Source: Prevotella sp. (GTDB taxonomy: Bacteria; Bacteroidota; Bacteroidia; Bacteroidales; Bacteroidaceae). Taken from it: a DNA stretch of 64,000 nt. Shown one piece after another: positions 1 through 8,311 of this stretch (position 1 is the stretch's first letter; every line of letters starts with the position of its first letter). Under the pieces are notes generated by a model. The model was not told the DNA's origin. It did no database searches and saw only the letters and a program-made list of their open reading frames with translations. The DNA is taken from assembly GCA_017458125.1 (NCBI GenBank), contig JAFTGB010000004.1, positions 62,001-126,000 on the forward strand. The letters are read 5' to 3'. A program made the translations under genes and the position numbers.

Positions 1-159
1 CCAGAAGTCGTCTTCGCGGGCCGACGGGTCTTTGGTGCCGCCAGTGTCCACGCCACCATAGCCGATGCCGTCACCCGTCACGCCGGAGCCGCACAACATC
101 GCATGCGCTTTCAGCGCAACTTCTCTTGTTATGACTGGAGCAATATAGGTCTTCTTCAT
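1..159 (-). CDS. small hypothetical protein, 3' end outside window
   Basis: Reading the minus strand from an ATG at 159 gives 53 open codons that run off the left edge. The product starts MKKTYIAPVI, is Gly-rich in the middle (residues 28-42) and becomes acidic (SAREDDFW) at the cut. Its ATG overlaps the stop of the upstream 420-residue gene in an ATGA, which suggests translational coupling. Short MKKTY.AP proteins of this sort are common and uncharacterised in Prevotella-like genomes. There is no signal peptide and no known domain. The function is unknown. Confidence 0.6.
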   Translation of the reverse strand, partial: MKKTYIAPVITREVALKAHAMLCGSGVTGDGIGYGGVDTGGTKDPSAREDDFW

Positions 160-1418
160 CTTACTATCACTTTTTTGTTTCCCTTGATATACAGTCCCTT
201 CGCCGGATTTTCCACCCGACGGCCCTGCAAATCATACCAATTTTCTATTTCCGATTTGCGGTTTACGACTTCACTTACCCCCGTGGTCTCGCTGCCTGAG
301 AACGACAGGTTGATGCGGGCGGAGGCGGCGTCCAGCGACGACAGCACGTCCTCGAACATGAAGTAGCCGCGGAAAGCCTTCATCTTTGTCTGTCCCGTCG
401 AGTACCAGAACTTGTTGTCGCTCAGGAACAGGCCGTTCCGGGGCACCGTCGTCTGGGCGCGGAGCGTGCCTTGGAACGTGCCGTACACCTTTAAAGCCTC
501 GCCGTCGAATTGGACGAATTGTGCATGGCAGCGACTCTCGTCAGGGGCAATGGTGCTGTTCACTGTGAACTCTTCCATGTCTGCCGACACCTTGATGAGG
601 TACGGGTTGTTAGCGTAGAACCCCTCCGACAGGTCGGCATCCTTGAAGTTCACCTTGATAGCGGTCACATTGTCGTTGGCGTCGCGTTCCGTTTCATAGT
701 TCGTGAACTCCTTCAGTTGCACGTCGTTGCCGAAGACTTCCGTCACCTGTTCCTCCGTCATGGCGAAGGGCAGGCAGATGGTGCTCCACTCGCCGGCCTT
801 CAGCTTGCGCTTCACCTTGATGTCCACTGCGCCGCTTGTAGCTTCGGGTATCGTCGTCGATGTCTCGTCTAACAGGATGCAGGCCTCGGTGATGGTCACC
901 TTTGTTTTCAGTTCGTCTGTCTTGTAGTGCAGGCTGATGTCGTTCTGAGTGAGTATCATTTTTTTCAGCGTCACGGCATAGTCGCCCGCCTGCATGGCGT
1001 CGGACACTTGCACCTGCAGTGTGGCTATCTCGCCGTCGTTGCCGGTGAAGGTCTCAGGATAGAGCGAACTGCACAGGAAGCGCACGGCACCGTCCGGCTG
1101 GTTGCTGAATGTCAGGTCGTGCTCGTCTTCCTCAGGCAGTCGTGCTGCCGTCAGACTGCCCTGTATGCGACCTTTGCTGCTCTTTACCGCCGTCATGCCC
1201 TCCGGCAGGTAGAGGTCGAACTGGAAACCACGGATGTTCACGGTGTTTTTCATCTTGATGGACACTGTCGTCTGCTGGCCTTTTGTTGCCGTGAAGGGTT
1301 CGATATAGATGACGTTGTCGATGCTGCTCACGTCAGTAACCTCTACCGTCGTCTGCTGGCCAAACGTGTAACTGGCACAGCAAATGAGAAGGACGGAAAG
1401 TAAAATGTGCTTTATCAT
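156..1418 (-). CDS. secreted protein with cohesin-like N-terminal domain and type IX-like C-terminal tail
   Basis: This is a 420-residue exported protein. A signal peptide (residues 1-20) ends before QQTT. Residues about 35-160 resemble the cohesin/dockerin-associated beta-sandwich of Bacteroidota surface proteins (TATKGQQTTVSIKMKN, then FQFDLYLPEGM). A second beta-rich region follows (about 195-385). The last 30 residues (WYDLQGRRV...KGLYIKGNKKVIVR) match the tail found on type IX secretion cargo. It has its own promoter at 1492-1499 and is coupled to the small gene downstream. It lies past the fructan genes, but nothing in its sequence ties it to fructan. The role is unknown; cell-surface location is inferred from the tail. 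Confidence 0.75.
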   Translation of the reverse strand: MIKHILLSVLLICCASYTFGQQTTVEVTDVSSIDNVIYIEPFTATKGQQTTVSIKMKNTVNIRGFQFDLYLPEGMTAVKSSKGRIQGSLTAARLPEEDEHDLTFSNQPDGAVRFLCSSLYPETFTGNDGEIATLQVQVSDAMQAGDYAVTLKKMILTQNDISLHYKTDELKTKVTITEACILLDETSTTIPEATSGAVDIKVKRKLKAGEWSTICLPFAMTEEQVTEVFGNDVQLKEFTNYETERDANDNVTAIKVNFKDADLSEGFYANNPYLIKVSADMEEFTVNSTIAPDESRCHAQFVQFDGEALKVYGTFQGTLRAQTTVPRNGLFLSDNKFWYSTGQTKMKAFRGYFMFEDVLSSLDAASARINLSFSGSETTGVSEVVNRKSEIENWYDLQGRRVENPAKGLYIKGNKKVIVR

Positions 1419-1491
1419 CGTTTCTTTTGTAGTATGACAGGTTTGTAATATCGCCTGCCCAGTCCGACTGGGGGTCGTCTGGGAGCGGTTG

Positions 1492-1499
1492 CAAAGTTA
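1492..1499 (-). promoter_or_regulatory. -7 promoter element TAACTTTG
   Basis: TAACTTTG on the minus strand, with TTTG 19 nt upstream (about 1519-1522), matches the Bacteroidota -33/-7 pattern. It would start the transcript of the 420-residue secreted protein with a leader of about 70 nt. Confidence 0.6.
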
Positions 1500-1571
1500 G
1501 CCAATAATTATGAAAAGACAAAGGAAACGGTGGGGATTTTATTGGCGATGCCATCAGAAAGTATCAGCTGA

Positions 1572-1605
1572 ACTCCTCTCCCGCGGGGTGAGGCGGGAGA
1601 GGAGT
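1572..1605. repeat. extragenic palindrome
   Basis: A 13-bp perfect inverted repeat, ACTCCTCTCCCGC and its complement, encloses 8 nt in the gap after the DUF4960 gene. There is no T-run, so it is either a repeat-family hairpin or a weak terminator for the susCD operon. It resembles the C/G-rich hairpin at 38824-38876. Confidence 0.55.
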
Positions 1606-1664
1606 GGAGGAGGGGTGTGGACTGCCAACGGGCAGTGGCCCCCTTATTAAAACTACTAACTAAA

Positions 1665-3212
1665 CTAAATTGACATCAGGTATTCTACGCTGTTCTTGGC
1701 CAGCTTCAGGACGTTGCCCTGGCAGGAGTTGTTCTTGGGCGAGGCACTGACGTCCTTCGAACCGTCCTCGTTTTTCATGGAGAACTCGCAGCCGCCGTTG
1801 CCGATGCAGAGCACCGTGCCGCAGCCCTCCTGGAAACCGTCAGGAGCACTGGGTGCGCCCTTGGCCTCCCACACGTTGAGCTGGCTGACCCATGCGGCCT
1901 GTGAGTCCCACGTGCCGAGGGGATAGATGCCGAACTGAGTGGTGACGGCATTGTAGCACTCCTCGGTGTTGTTGTCCAAGCCCGTCAGTGCTGAGGGGAT
2001 GTTGAAGAACAGGCAGTTGTGGTCTTCCGTCCAGCCCGGGCCCTTGAAGGCGATGGCGGCGAAGCACTGGTCGTTGAGCTTCTCGGTGGGAATGCCGGCA
2101 TAGATGGGGTGCGAGGAGAAGTCCTTGGTGAACGAGCCGGTGTTCAGGCAGACACCCATCTTCCATGTGTCAGGGTTCCAGCCGCCTTTGCCGCAGCCCA
2201 TGGCGTTGTCGACACCGCGCAACTGCGAGGTGGGCAGGCGGTTGATGGTGCCTATATAGGGCACGGCGTGCTGCCAGAGCAGCAGGTTGCCGCCGTTCTT
2301 GACGTACTGCTCGACGATGGGAGCGGCATTGCGTGCCACGTCGGAGAAGTTCCAGATGTCGTCGACGTTGCCCGTCTCCAGGTCGCGCAGCCAGAAGAGC
2401 ATGCGGTAGTCCTCGATGTCCTCGACGGTGCTGATGTTGCCAAAGTAGATGTAGTCGCCCTTGGGGTAGTTCTCGTGGAACCACAGCCAGGCCGAGGCTT
2501 CGTCGTCGTCGCCGTTGGCAATGAGCTCTTCGGGTGTGGCATACTCAGAGAGGAAAGCCGGAATCTTGCCGCCAATCTTGGTGTTGGCCTCAATGGGCAG
2601 TGCCTTGCCTTCAGCGTTCTGGGCAATGAGTGTGGCCTTCCAGCGCTCCTTCATCTGGACGCCCTTCAGCGTGTAGGAGGTGCCGTTGACGGTCTCGGTG
2701 ACAGTCCTGCTGCCGTCGCCGTTGACGAGGGTGAGCAGGTAGGAGGTGGCATTCTCTACGGCCGACCAGGTGATCTGCAGGTTGTGCTCGTCGTCAGAGA
2801 TGTCGACTTGCGTCATCTTCAGCTCTGCCGGCGACGAGGCGCCGCCACGGGTGTAGCTGGTCATGACGCCTTTGGAGGTGGCGTCGTCGTTGGCATACTT
2901 GAAAAGGAACTCGTAGAGCACGTTGGTCTCCAGGTTCTTCAGTGTGAACGAGTTGTTGGGGCAGGGGGTGAGGCCCTGTATCTGCGACCCGTTCTTAAAG
3001 ACGGCTACCTGCATGGTGGCACCGTTGTTGGCAGCAGGCCACGACAGGGTATAGTCGTAGTTGTTGGCACCGGTGGCGACACCGCTGATGGTCGTCACGT
3101 CAGGCGCAGCCAGTTTCATGGCACCCGAGCCGGGCAGGTCGTGGTCCTGGCAGGAAGCAAAGAGCAGCAGCCCCATCAGTGCCATACCTATTCTGTTATA
3201 TATATTATTCAT
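1665..3212 (-). CDS. surface glycan-binding lipoprotein, DUF4960 family
   Basis: 515 residues. A lipoprotein signal ends at Cys21 (LLLFASC). Two fibronectin-III-like modules follow (about 36-120 and 130-215). The C-terminal part (about 225-515), rich in aromatic residues, looks like DUF4960. In Bacteroides thetaiotaomicron the gene at this place in the levan locus (BT1761) is a DUF4960 levan-binding surface lipoprotein, and the order SusC-SusD-this gene is the same here. It probably holds fructan at the cell surface for the SusCD transporter. It lies 51 nt after susD, in the same operon. Binding specificity is inferred from context. Confidence 0.75.
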   Translation of the reverse strand: MNNIYNRIGMALMGLLLFASCQDHDLPGSGAMKLAAPDVTTISGVATGANNYDYTLSWPAANNGATMQVAVFKNGSQIQGLTPCPNNSFTLKNLETNVLYEFLFKYANDDATSKGVMTSYTRGGASSPAELKMTQVDISDDEHNLQITWSAVENATSYLLTLVNGDGSRTVTETVNGTSYTLKGVQMKERWKATLIAQNAEGKALPIEANTKIGGKIPAFLSEYATPEELIANGDDDEASAWLWFHENYPKGDYIYFGNISTVEDIEDYRMLFWLRDLETGNVDDIWNFSDVARNAAPIVEQYVKNGGNLLLWQHAVPYIGTINRLPTSQLRGVDNAMGCGKGGWNPDTWKMGVCLNTGSFTKDFSSHPIYAGIPTEKLNDQCFAAIAFKGPGWTEDHNCLFFNIPSALTGLDNNTEECYNAVTTQFGIYPLGTWDSQAAWVSQLNVWEAKGAPSAPDGFQEGCGTVLCIGNGGCEFSMKNEDGSKDVSASPKNNSCQGNVLKLAKNSVEYLMSI

Positions 3213-3222
3213 ATTGCTATAA

Positions 3223-3268
3223 TCTTTTAACTTTTAACCTTTAAACTTTTAACCTTTTAACCCTTAAT
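3223..3268. repeat. CTTTTAAC micro-repeat between susD and the binding-protein gene
   Basis: Five or so imperfect copies of CTTTTAAC/CTTTAAAC fill the gap and extend into the last codons of susD. It is one of many short-unit repeats in this window. Confidence 0.6.
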
Positions 3269-4979
3269 ACCCTCTGTTCTGGTGATACAATCCCTGGACG
3301 TAGTTCATCTGGTTGGAAGCAATGGGGAAGTATTCGTTCTTGCCAGGAGTGAAGAAGGCGTCCTTGTAGTAGAGACCATAGGTCTGGCCGTCGTACTCGT
3401 CGGTCTTCTCGGTCTCGAAGTACTTGTTGAGTGTAGTGCTGAGCAGTCCCCAGCGACGCAGGTCGAAGAAACGGTGTCCCTCCATGGCCAGTTCTACGCG
3501 GCGTTCCCAGCGCAGGGCCTTGCGGGCGTCGTCCTTGGTGGCGAAGTGGCCATAGAGACTGATTTCGCACTGGTTCTTGGCATACTTGATGAGTGAGGTG
3601 CTCGAGATGTCTCGTTTGGCGCGTTCGCGAATGGTATTGATAATCTGTAGGGCCTCGCCGTTGTAGTCGCCGCTCTCAATGAGGGCTTCGGCACGCATCA
3701 GCATGACGTCGGTGTAGCGCAGCACGTAGTCGTTCTGTCCGAAGGCTTGCCAGGGGTTGTCGTAGTCCTCGCCCTTCGAGCGCTGGGGCACCTCCTTCAT
3801 GGAGCAGTAATAACCGTAGGTGTTGGGCGTGCGGCTGTTGGCCTTGGTCAGTGTGAAGTTCTCCTCGTATTTATATGGATAGGTAGGCATGCCCACGGTG
3901 TGGAACAGGCGGGGATCGTACTTGTACTTGGAGTCGGCTCCGTTGACGACGATGGCGTTGTGGTCTTCGTCGAAGTTGTCCATTGGCAGGCCGTTCTTGG
4001 TCTTGAAGGCGTTGACCAGGTTCTGCGAGGGCTTGTGGAAGTCCCATCCGCACGACCAGATGCCCCATACGCCATTCAGCATGTTCGACCAGTTGGCGCG
4101 TCCGTAGAGCGTGCCGTCATCGGCCTTGTTGGAGTGCTGTACGGCAAAGATGCTCTCGCACGAGTTGGCATAGTCCTGCAGGAAGATGTGTCCGTAGGTG
4201 TCCAGATAGTCGTAGGGTGAGTTCTTCACCACTTCAGTGTACTCCAGTACCTTCTTTATCTTGGCCTGGTCTACGTGGCTGTAGCCTGTGGTAGCCTCAT
4301 AGCCGTCGCCGTAGGCCCAGTTCAGGTAGCACTTGGCCAGATAGGCTGCTGCAGCCACCTTGTGGGCGCGGCCGGTAGTGCCGGGGTCAGCCTCTTTCAG
4401 GTTCTCGTAGGCATACTGGAAGTCGTCGATGATGGTCTGCATAATCTGGTCGTGGCTGCTTTGTGGTGTAGCTTCAATGGTGGCATTGTCCATGCCTTCA
4501 GTGATGAAGGGTACTTCATACCACATCTGCTGCAGTTTGTAGTAGAAGTGGCCGCGCAGGAAGCGTGTCTCGGCTTTAAGCTGCTTGATGGCAGGCGTCT
4601 CCTCGACGTTCGTCATCGACTCAAGGGCGCGGTTGCAGCGCGAGATGGCACTGTAAAGCTGGTACCACAGCTCGTCGAACTCGCCGCGGTCGGGCTGCAG
4701 GGTGGAGAAAATCTCCATCGGGTGGTAGCCCGTGTCGTTCTCGCCGGAACCGCCCTTCAGGCAGTCGTCGGCACTCATGTCGCCGTAGGGCCACAGGTTA
4801 AACGGATAGCTGTACCAGTCGTCGCCCAGTTTGGCGTAGGCTGCTATGACCAGTTTCTCGGGGCTGGAGAATGCCGTCTCTTCGTCGAGCGTACCCTGGG
4901 GCTTCACGTCGTCCACGCTGCAGGATACTGCAAAGACTGACAGCAGCAATGTTGCTATATATATATTGATCTTTTTCAT
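3264..4979 (-). CDS. susD: SusD/RagB-family nutrient-binding lipoprotein
   Basis: 571 residues from the preferred ATG at 4979. An ATG 24 nt further upstream would add a non-signal extension before MKKINIY. The lipoprotein signal ends at Cys20 (FAVSC). The body shows the SusD pattern: an N-terminal TPR-like helical core (ETRFLRGHFYYKLQQMW), then the C-terminal RagB/SusD region (YVLRYTDVMLMRAEA; ALRWERRVELAMEGHRFFDLRRW). SusD caps the SusC barrel and delivers oligosaccharide to it. It is 48 nt after susC. The substrate is inferred to be fructan from the GH32, fructose permease and fructokinase nearby. Confidence 0.9.
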   Translation of the reverse strand: MKKINIYIATLLLSVFAVSCSVDDVKPQGTLDEETAFSSPEKLVIAAYAKLGDDWYSYPFNLWPYGDMSADDCLKGGSGENDTGYHPMEIFSTLQPDRGEFDELWYQLYSAISRCNRALESMTNVEETPAIKQLKAETRFLRGHFYYKLQQMWYEVPFITEGMDNATIEATPQSSHDQIMQTIIDDFQYAYENLKEADPGTTGRAHKVAAAAYLAKCYLNWAYGDGYEATTGYSHVDQAKIKKVLEYTEVVKNSPYDYLDTYGHIFLQDYANSCESIFAVQHSNKADDGTLYGRANWSNMLNGVWGIWSCGWDFHKPSQNLVNAFKTKNGLPMDNFDEDHNAIVVNGADSKYKYDPRLFHTVGMPTYPYKYEENFTLTKANSRTPNTYGYYCSMKEVPQRSKGEDYDNPWQAFGQNDYVLRYTDVMLMRAEALIESGDYNGEALQIINTIRERAKRDISSTSLIKYAKNQCEISLYGHFATKDDARKALRWERRVELAMEGHRFFDLRRWGLLSTTLNKYFETEKTDEYDGQTYGLYYKDAFFTPGKNEYFPIASNQMNYVQGLYHQNRGY

Positions 4980-4987
4980 TGTTCTTT

Positions 4988-5027
4988 CTTTTATATTATG
5001 CATTATGCATTATTAATTATGCATTAT
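4988..5027. repeat. ATGCATTAT micro-repeat between susC and susD
   Basis: Three copies of TTATGCATTA-like units fill the gap. The same ATGCATTAT motif recurs between GH32 and the MFS gene (11769-11797), so one repeat type marks two gaps in this locus. Confidence 0.6.
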
Positions 5028-8000
5028 TTAGAATCCTACTTGTATTCCAAAGGTAAAGGAAGCCGTGTGAGGATAGCTCCATGCAGTGCTCTCCGGGTCA
5101 GAGCAGGTCAGCGAGCTCGACTTGATGGTCCAGAGGTTGTCGCCCGAGAGGTAGACACGGGCCTTGGCCAGCAGCAGCTTCTTTACTAACTGAGCAGGCA
5201 GGGTGTAGCCCAGCTGGAGGGTGCGCAGCTTGGCATAGGAGCCGTTCTCCACGAAGTAGGACGACATGCGGCCTTCGTCGGCACCGTTCGAGGTGGTCAG
5301 TGCGGGAATGCTGGAGCCGTTGTTGGCCTGTGTCCAGGCGCTGACCACGCGCGCACCCTTGTTGCTTCCGGCGTCGGTGATGCTCCAGAAATCGGTCTGG
5401 AACTTCTGGTCGTTGATGATGTCGACACCCGACACGCCCTGCCAGAACATGGTGAAGTCGAAGCTCTTGTAGCTCAGGTTGACGTTCAGACCATACGAGA
5501 AGTTGGGCACCGGATTGTAGACCCAAGTACGGTCGGCCTCGTTGATGCGGCCGTCGCCGTTCAGGTCGGCATACTTCAGACCGCCCACGCGGGCACCGGC
5601 CTGACCGCCGGCCAGCACTTCCTCGCGCGACTGGTACAGTCCCTCGACCACGTAGCCGATGCGCGACCCGTAGGCCTTCTCGTCCTGAGCCAGGTTGTGG
5701 TAGTCGTTGTGCTCATAGGAGTTCTTGGAGTTCTCCGGCAGATAGGTCACCTTAGAGCGGAAGAAGTCGACGTTGCCGTTGATGTCGTACGACAGGCCGT
5801 AGGCCGTGGTGTGGCGGTAGCCCAGGTTGAGCTCCATACCCCAGTTCTTCAGCGTCGGACCGTTGATCCATGTCTGTCCGCCGAAGCCGATGGCTCCGAG
5901 GAATGCCGGTTGCACCAGCATGTCCTTGGTTTCCTTGAAGAAGACGTCGTAGGAACCGTAGAGGTCACCGCCGAAGAGCGAGAAGTCGGTACCGAAGTTC
6001 CACTGCGACGACGACTCCCACTTCAGGTCCTCATTGGCCGACTGCGACTTGTAATAGCCCGAAGGCAGCGTGCCCGAGCCCTGCAGGTTGACGTCGTAGG
6101 CCGTGGAGTTCTCGCGGCTTGAACCGTAGTCGGCCACGTAGAGTCCATAGTGGGCCGTGTTGGAGTTCATGCCCTGATTACCGGTGACACCGTAGCTGGC
6201 GCGGATTTTCCAGTCGCGCAGCCAGTCGGCATTGATGTGCTTGCTGATGCGGTAGCCTAATGACACCGAGGGGAAGGTACCGTACTGATGGTTCTTACCG
6301 AAACGGCTCGAACCGTCGTGGCGCAGCGTGAACGAGGCCAGCAGCTGGTCGTTCCAGTTGTAGTCCAGCTTGCCGAAGTACGACATCAGCTTGTATCCGT
6401 CACCGGAGCCGCGTACGGTCTGCAGGCCAGTGCCCGCACTGGGCCACATGTAGTCGACGGTCTCTAAGGGGTAGTCCACGCGGCGGGCGGCAAAGTCTAT
6501 GCCGTTGTCCTGATGGGTCTCCAGTCCGAGCAGCACGTTCAGGTTGTGACCCTCGGTTATGTCGAAGTTGTATTGCAGTGTGTTCGACCACGTCCACTTG
6601 GTGCTGTGCGTCTGAGCCAGCTCACTAGCGTTGGTGTCGTTGTTCACCACGTCTGAATGCCATGTGTGCGTCAGCGCGCGGATGTAGCCGTTGGTGTAGT
6701 CGATACCGAAGTTAGAACGGAACAGCATGCCCTTCACCAGCGTGACGTCAACGTATGCGTTGGCGAAGATGCGCCACTTCTTCAGGCGGTTGTCGCGGTT
6801 CTGGTACAGCTCGCGCATCGGGTTCTGGCGGTCGCTCATGCCACCGACGGGACCCGAGAAGGTCTTGCCGTCCTCTTCATAGACGGGCAGTGTGGGCGCC
6901 ATCTTCAGGGCGTTCTCTAAGGGTTCCGAGTTGACATTGCTCGAATACGCGAAGGTGGCGTTCTCGCCCACGCTGATGATGCTGTTCAGCTTGTAGCTGC
7001 TGTTGAAGCGGGCCGAGAAGTTCTCGAAGTCGGTGTACTTCAGCACACCGGTGGCCTTCTTGTAGCCAGCCGAGAACAGCGTGGTAGCCTTGTCGGTGGC
7101 TTTCGAGAACGCAATGTCGTAGTTCTGCGTGACACCTGTGCGTCCTATCTCGTCCACCCAGTCGGTGTCGCTATACAGCATGGTCTTTCTGGCATTCATG
7201 TAACCGTCGTAGTAGCCGCCTACAGAGAAAGACTCCATGCTTCCTGTTGCCGGGTTGTAGACTGTAATGGGCGTGCCACCGTCAGCCGTCAGCGTCAGGC
7301 CGTAGTTCTGGGCGTAGTCGTGCGGGTTCTTGCCGTCGTTCAGTGCTGCCTGCACTAAGGCAGTGGCGTACTGCTGGCTGTTGAGCAGCTTCATCTTCTG
7401 CGACTGCCAGGCCACTGACACTGAGGCATTGAAGTCGATGTTGATTTTGTCGCCCTTCTTGCCCTTCTTGGTGGTGATGACGATGACGCCGTTGGCAGCT
7501 CGTGAACCATAGATAGAGGCTGAGGCAGCGTCCTTCAGCACCTGCATCGACTCAATGTCGGCAGCGTTGATGCTGTTCAGCGAACCACTGTAGGGCATGC
7601 CGTCGACAATATACAGCGGTGCCGTGCTGGAACCGCCCATAGAGCCGATACCGCGAATGCGTACGTTGGCCTCGCCGGAGGGAGAGCCGTTCGACGTGAT
7701 GGTCATGCCTGGCACTTTACCCTGCAAGGAAGCCATAGGGTCGGTGTTGCTGGTCTTGAAGTCTTTGGTCTCCACTACGCCCACCGAGCCCGTCAGGTCG
7801 GCCTTGCGCTGTACCTGATAACCGGTGACCACCACCTCGCTCAGCGCCTGGGCGTCGTCTTCCATGGTGACCTTCATGCCCTGCTGGGCAGGCAACTCCA
7901 AGGTTTTGTAGCCGATGTAGGTGAACACCAGCGTCTTGCCTGGCTCCACTTTCAGCGTGAAGTTACCGTCGAAGTCGGTCACCGTTCCGTTGTTGGTGCC

Positions 8001-8135
8001 TTTCTCCATGACAGTAGCGCCGATGACCGGCCCCATGGCGTCGGACACCGTTCCAGTAATCTCCTGTTGCGCGTACATTAATGAACACGTCAACAAGGCG
8101 AAGAAACTGAGAATGAATCTTTTCGCTTGTTTCAT
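5028..8135 (-). CDS. susC: SusC/RagA-family TonB-linked outer-membrane transporter
   Basis: 1035 residues. The signal peptide ends at about residue 22 (MYAQQ). A carboxypeptidase-like regulatory domain follows (about 24-105, ITGTVSDAMGPVIGATV). Next is the TonB box/plug region (SEVVVTGYQ, then VRIRGIGSM and IYGSRAANGVIVITTKKG), and then a 22-strand barrel ending SFTFGIQVGF. Length and domain order are normal for the family. It imports oligosaccharides together with SusD using TonB energy. It is first in the operon with its own promoter (8189-8196) and a palindromic operator just upstream (8243-8288). A fructan substrate is inferred from the neighbours. Confidence 0.93.
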   Translation of the reverse strand: MKQAKRFILSFFALLTCSLMYAQQEITGTVSDAMGPVIGATVMEKGTNNGTVTDFDGNFTLKVEPGKTLVFTYIGYKTLELPAQQGMKVTMEDDAQALSEVVVTGYQVQRKADLTGSVGVVETKDFKTSNTDPMASLQGKVPGMTITSNGSPSGEANVRIRGIGSMGGSSTAPLYIVDGMPYSGSLNSINAADIESMQVLKDAASASIYGSRAANGVIVITTKKGKKGDKINIDFNASVSVAWQSQKMKLLNSQQYATALVQAALNDGKNPHDYAQNYGLTLTADGGTPITVYNPATGSMESFSVGGYYDGYMNARKTMLYSDTDWVDEIGRTGVTQNYDIAFSKATDKATTLFSAGYKKATGVLKYTDFENFSARFNSSYKLNSIISVGENATFAYSSNVNSEPLENALKMAPTLPVYEEDGKTFSGPVGGMSDRQNPMRELYQNRDNRLKKWRIFANAYVDVTLVKGMLFRSNFGIDYTNGYIRALTHTWHSDVVNNDTNASELAQTHSTKWTWSNTLQYNFDITEGHNLNVLLGLETHQDNGIDFAARRVDYPLETVDYMWPSAGTGLQTVRGSGDGYKLMSYFGKLDYNWNDQLLASFTLRHDGSSRFGKNHQYGTFPSVSLGYRISKHINADWLRDWKIRASYGVTGNQGMNSNTAHYGLYVADYGSSRENSTAYDVNLQGSGTLPSGYYKSQSANEDLKWESSSQWNFGTDFSLFGGDLYGSYDVFFKETKDMLVQPAFLGAIGFGGQTWINGPTLKNWGMELNLGYRHTTAYGLSYDINGNVDFFRSKVTYLPENSKNSYEHNDYHNLAQDEKAYGSRIGYVVEGLYQSREEVLAGGQAGARVGGLKYADLNGDGRINEADRTWVYNPVPNFSYGLNVNLSYKSFDFTMFWQGVSGVDIINDQKFQTDFWSITDAGSNKGARVVSAWTQANNGSSIPALTTSNGADEGRMSSYFVENGSYAKLRTLQLGYTLPAQLVKKLLLAKARVYLSGDNLWTIKSSSLTCSDPESTAWSYPHTASFTFGIQVGF

Positions 8136-8188
8136 TTGCTTTTACGTTTTTAGTTGTTAGTACTGTTGTTGCTAAATGTTTTCTGCTA

Positions 8189-8196
8189 CAAAAGTA
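8189..8196 (-). promoter_or_regulatory. susC -7 promoter element TACTTTTG
   Basis: TACTTTTG on the minus strand, 53 nt before the susC start. I see no good TTTG at the -33 position, which fits an activator-dependent promoter. Exactly 46 nt separate it from the operator at 8243-8288. Confidence 0.7.
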
Positions 8197-8242
8197 CGGT
8201 CTTTCGCACGCAAGGTATGGAAAACTTGTTTCAAGGGACAAA

Positions 8243-8288
8243 AAAAATCGTTCAATGCAACATTTTTGTTAAACATTGAACGATTTTT
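8243..8288. promoter_or_regulatory. palindromic operator upstream of susC
   Basis: A perfect 15-bp inverted repeat, AAAAATCGTTCAATG and CATTGAACGATTTTT, is separated by 16 nt. The first arm recurs base for base at 9938-9952 upstream of GH32, with the same arm spacing and the same 46-nt distance to the -7 box. It is a likely binding site for the AraC-type regulator encoded next to it (8312-9844). Confidence 0.75.
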
Positions 8289-8311
8289 CGCAGCCTGTCG
8301 CCCGTGGTAGC

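Noticed and set aside
2019-3230. 403-codon frame antisense to the DUF4960 protein
   Set aside because: The minus-strand gene has a lipobox and recognisable domains; the antisense frame has none.
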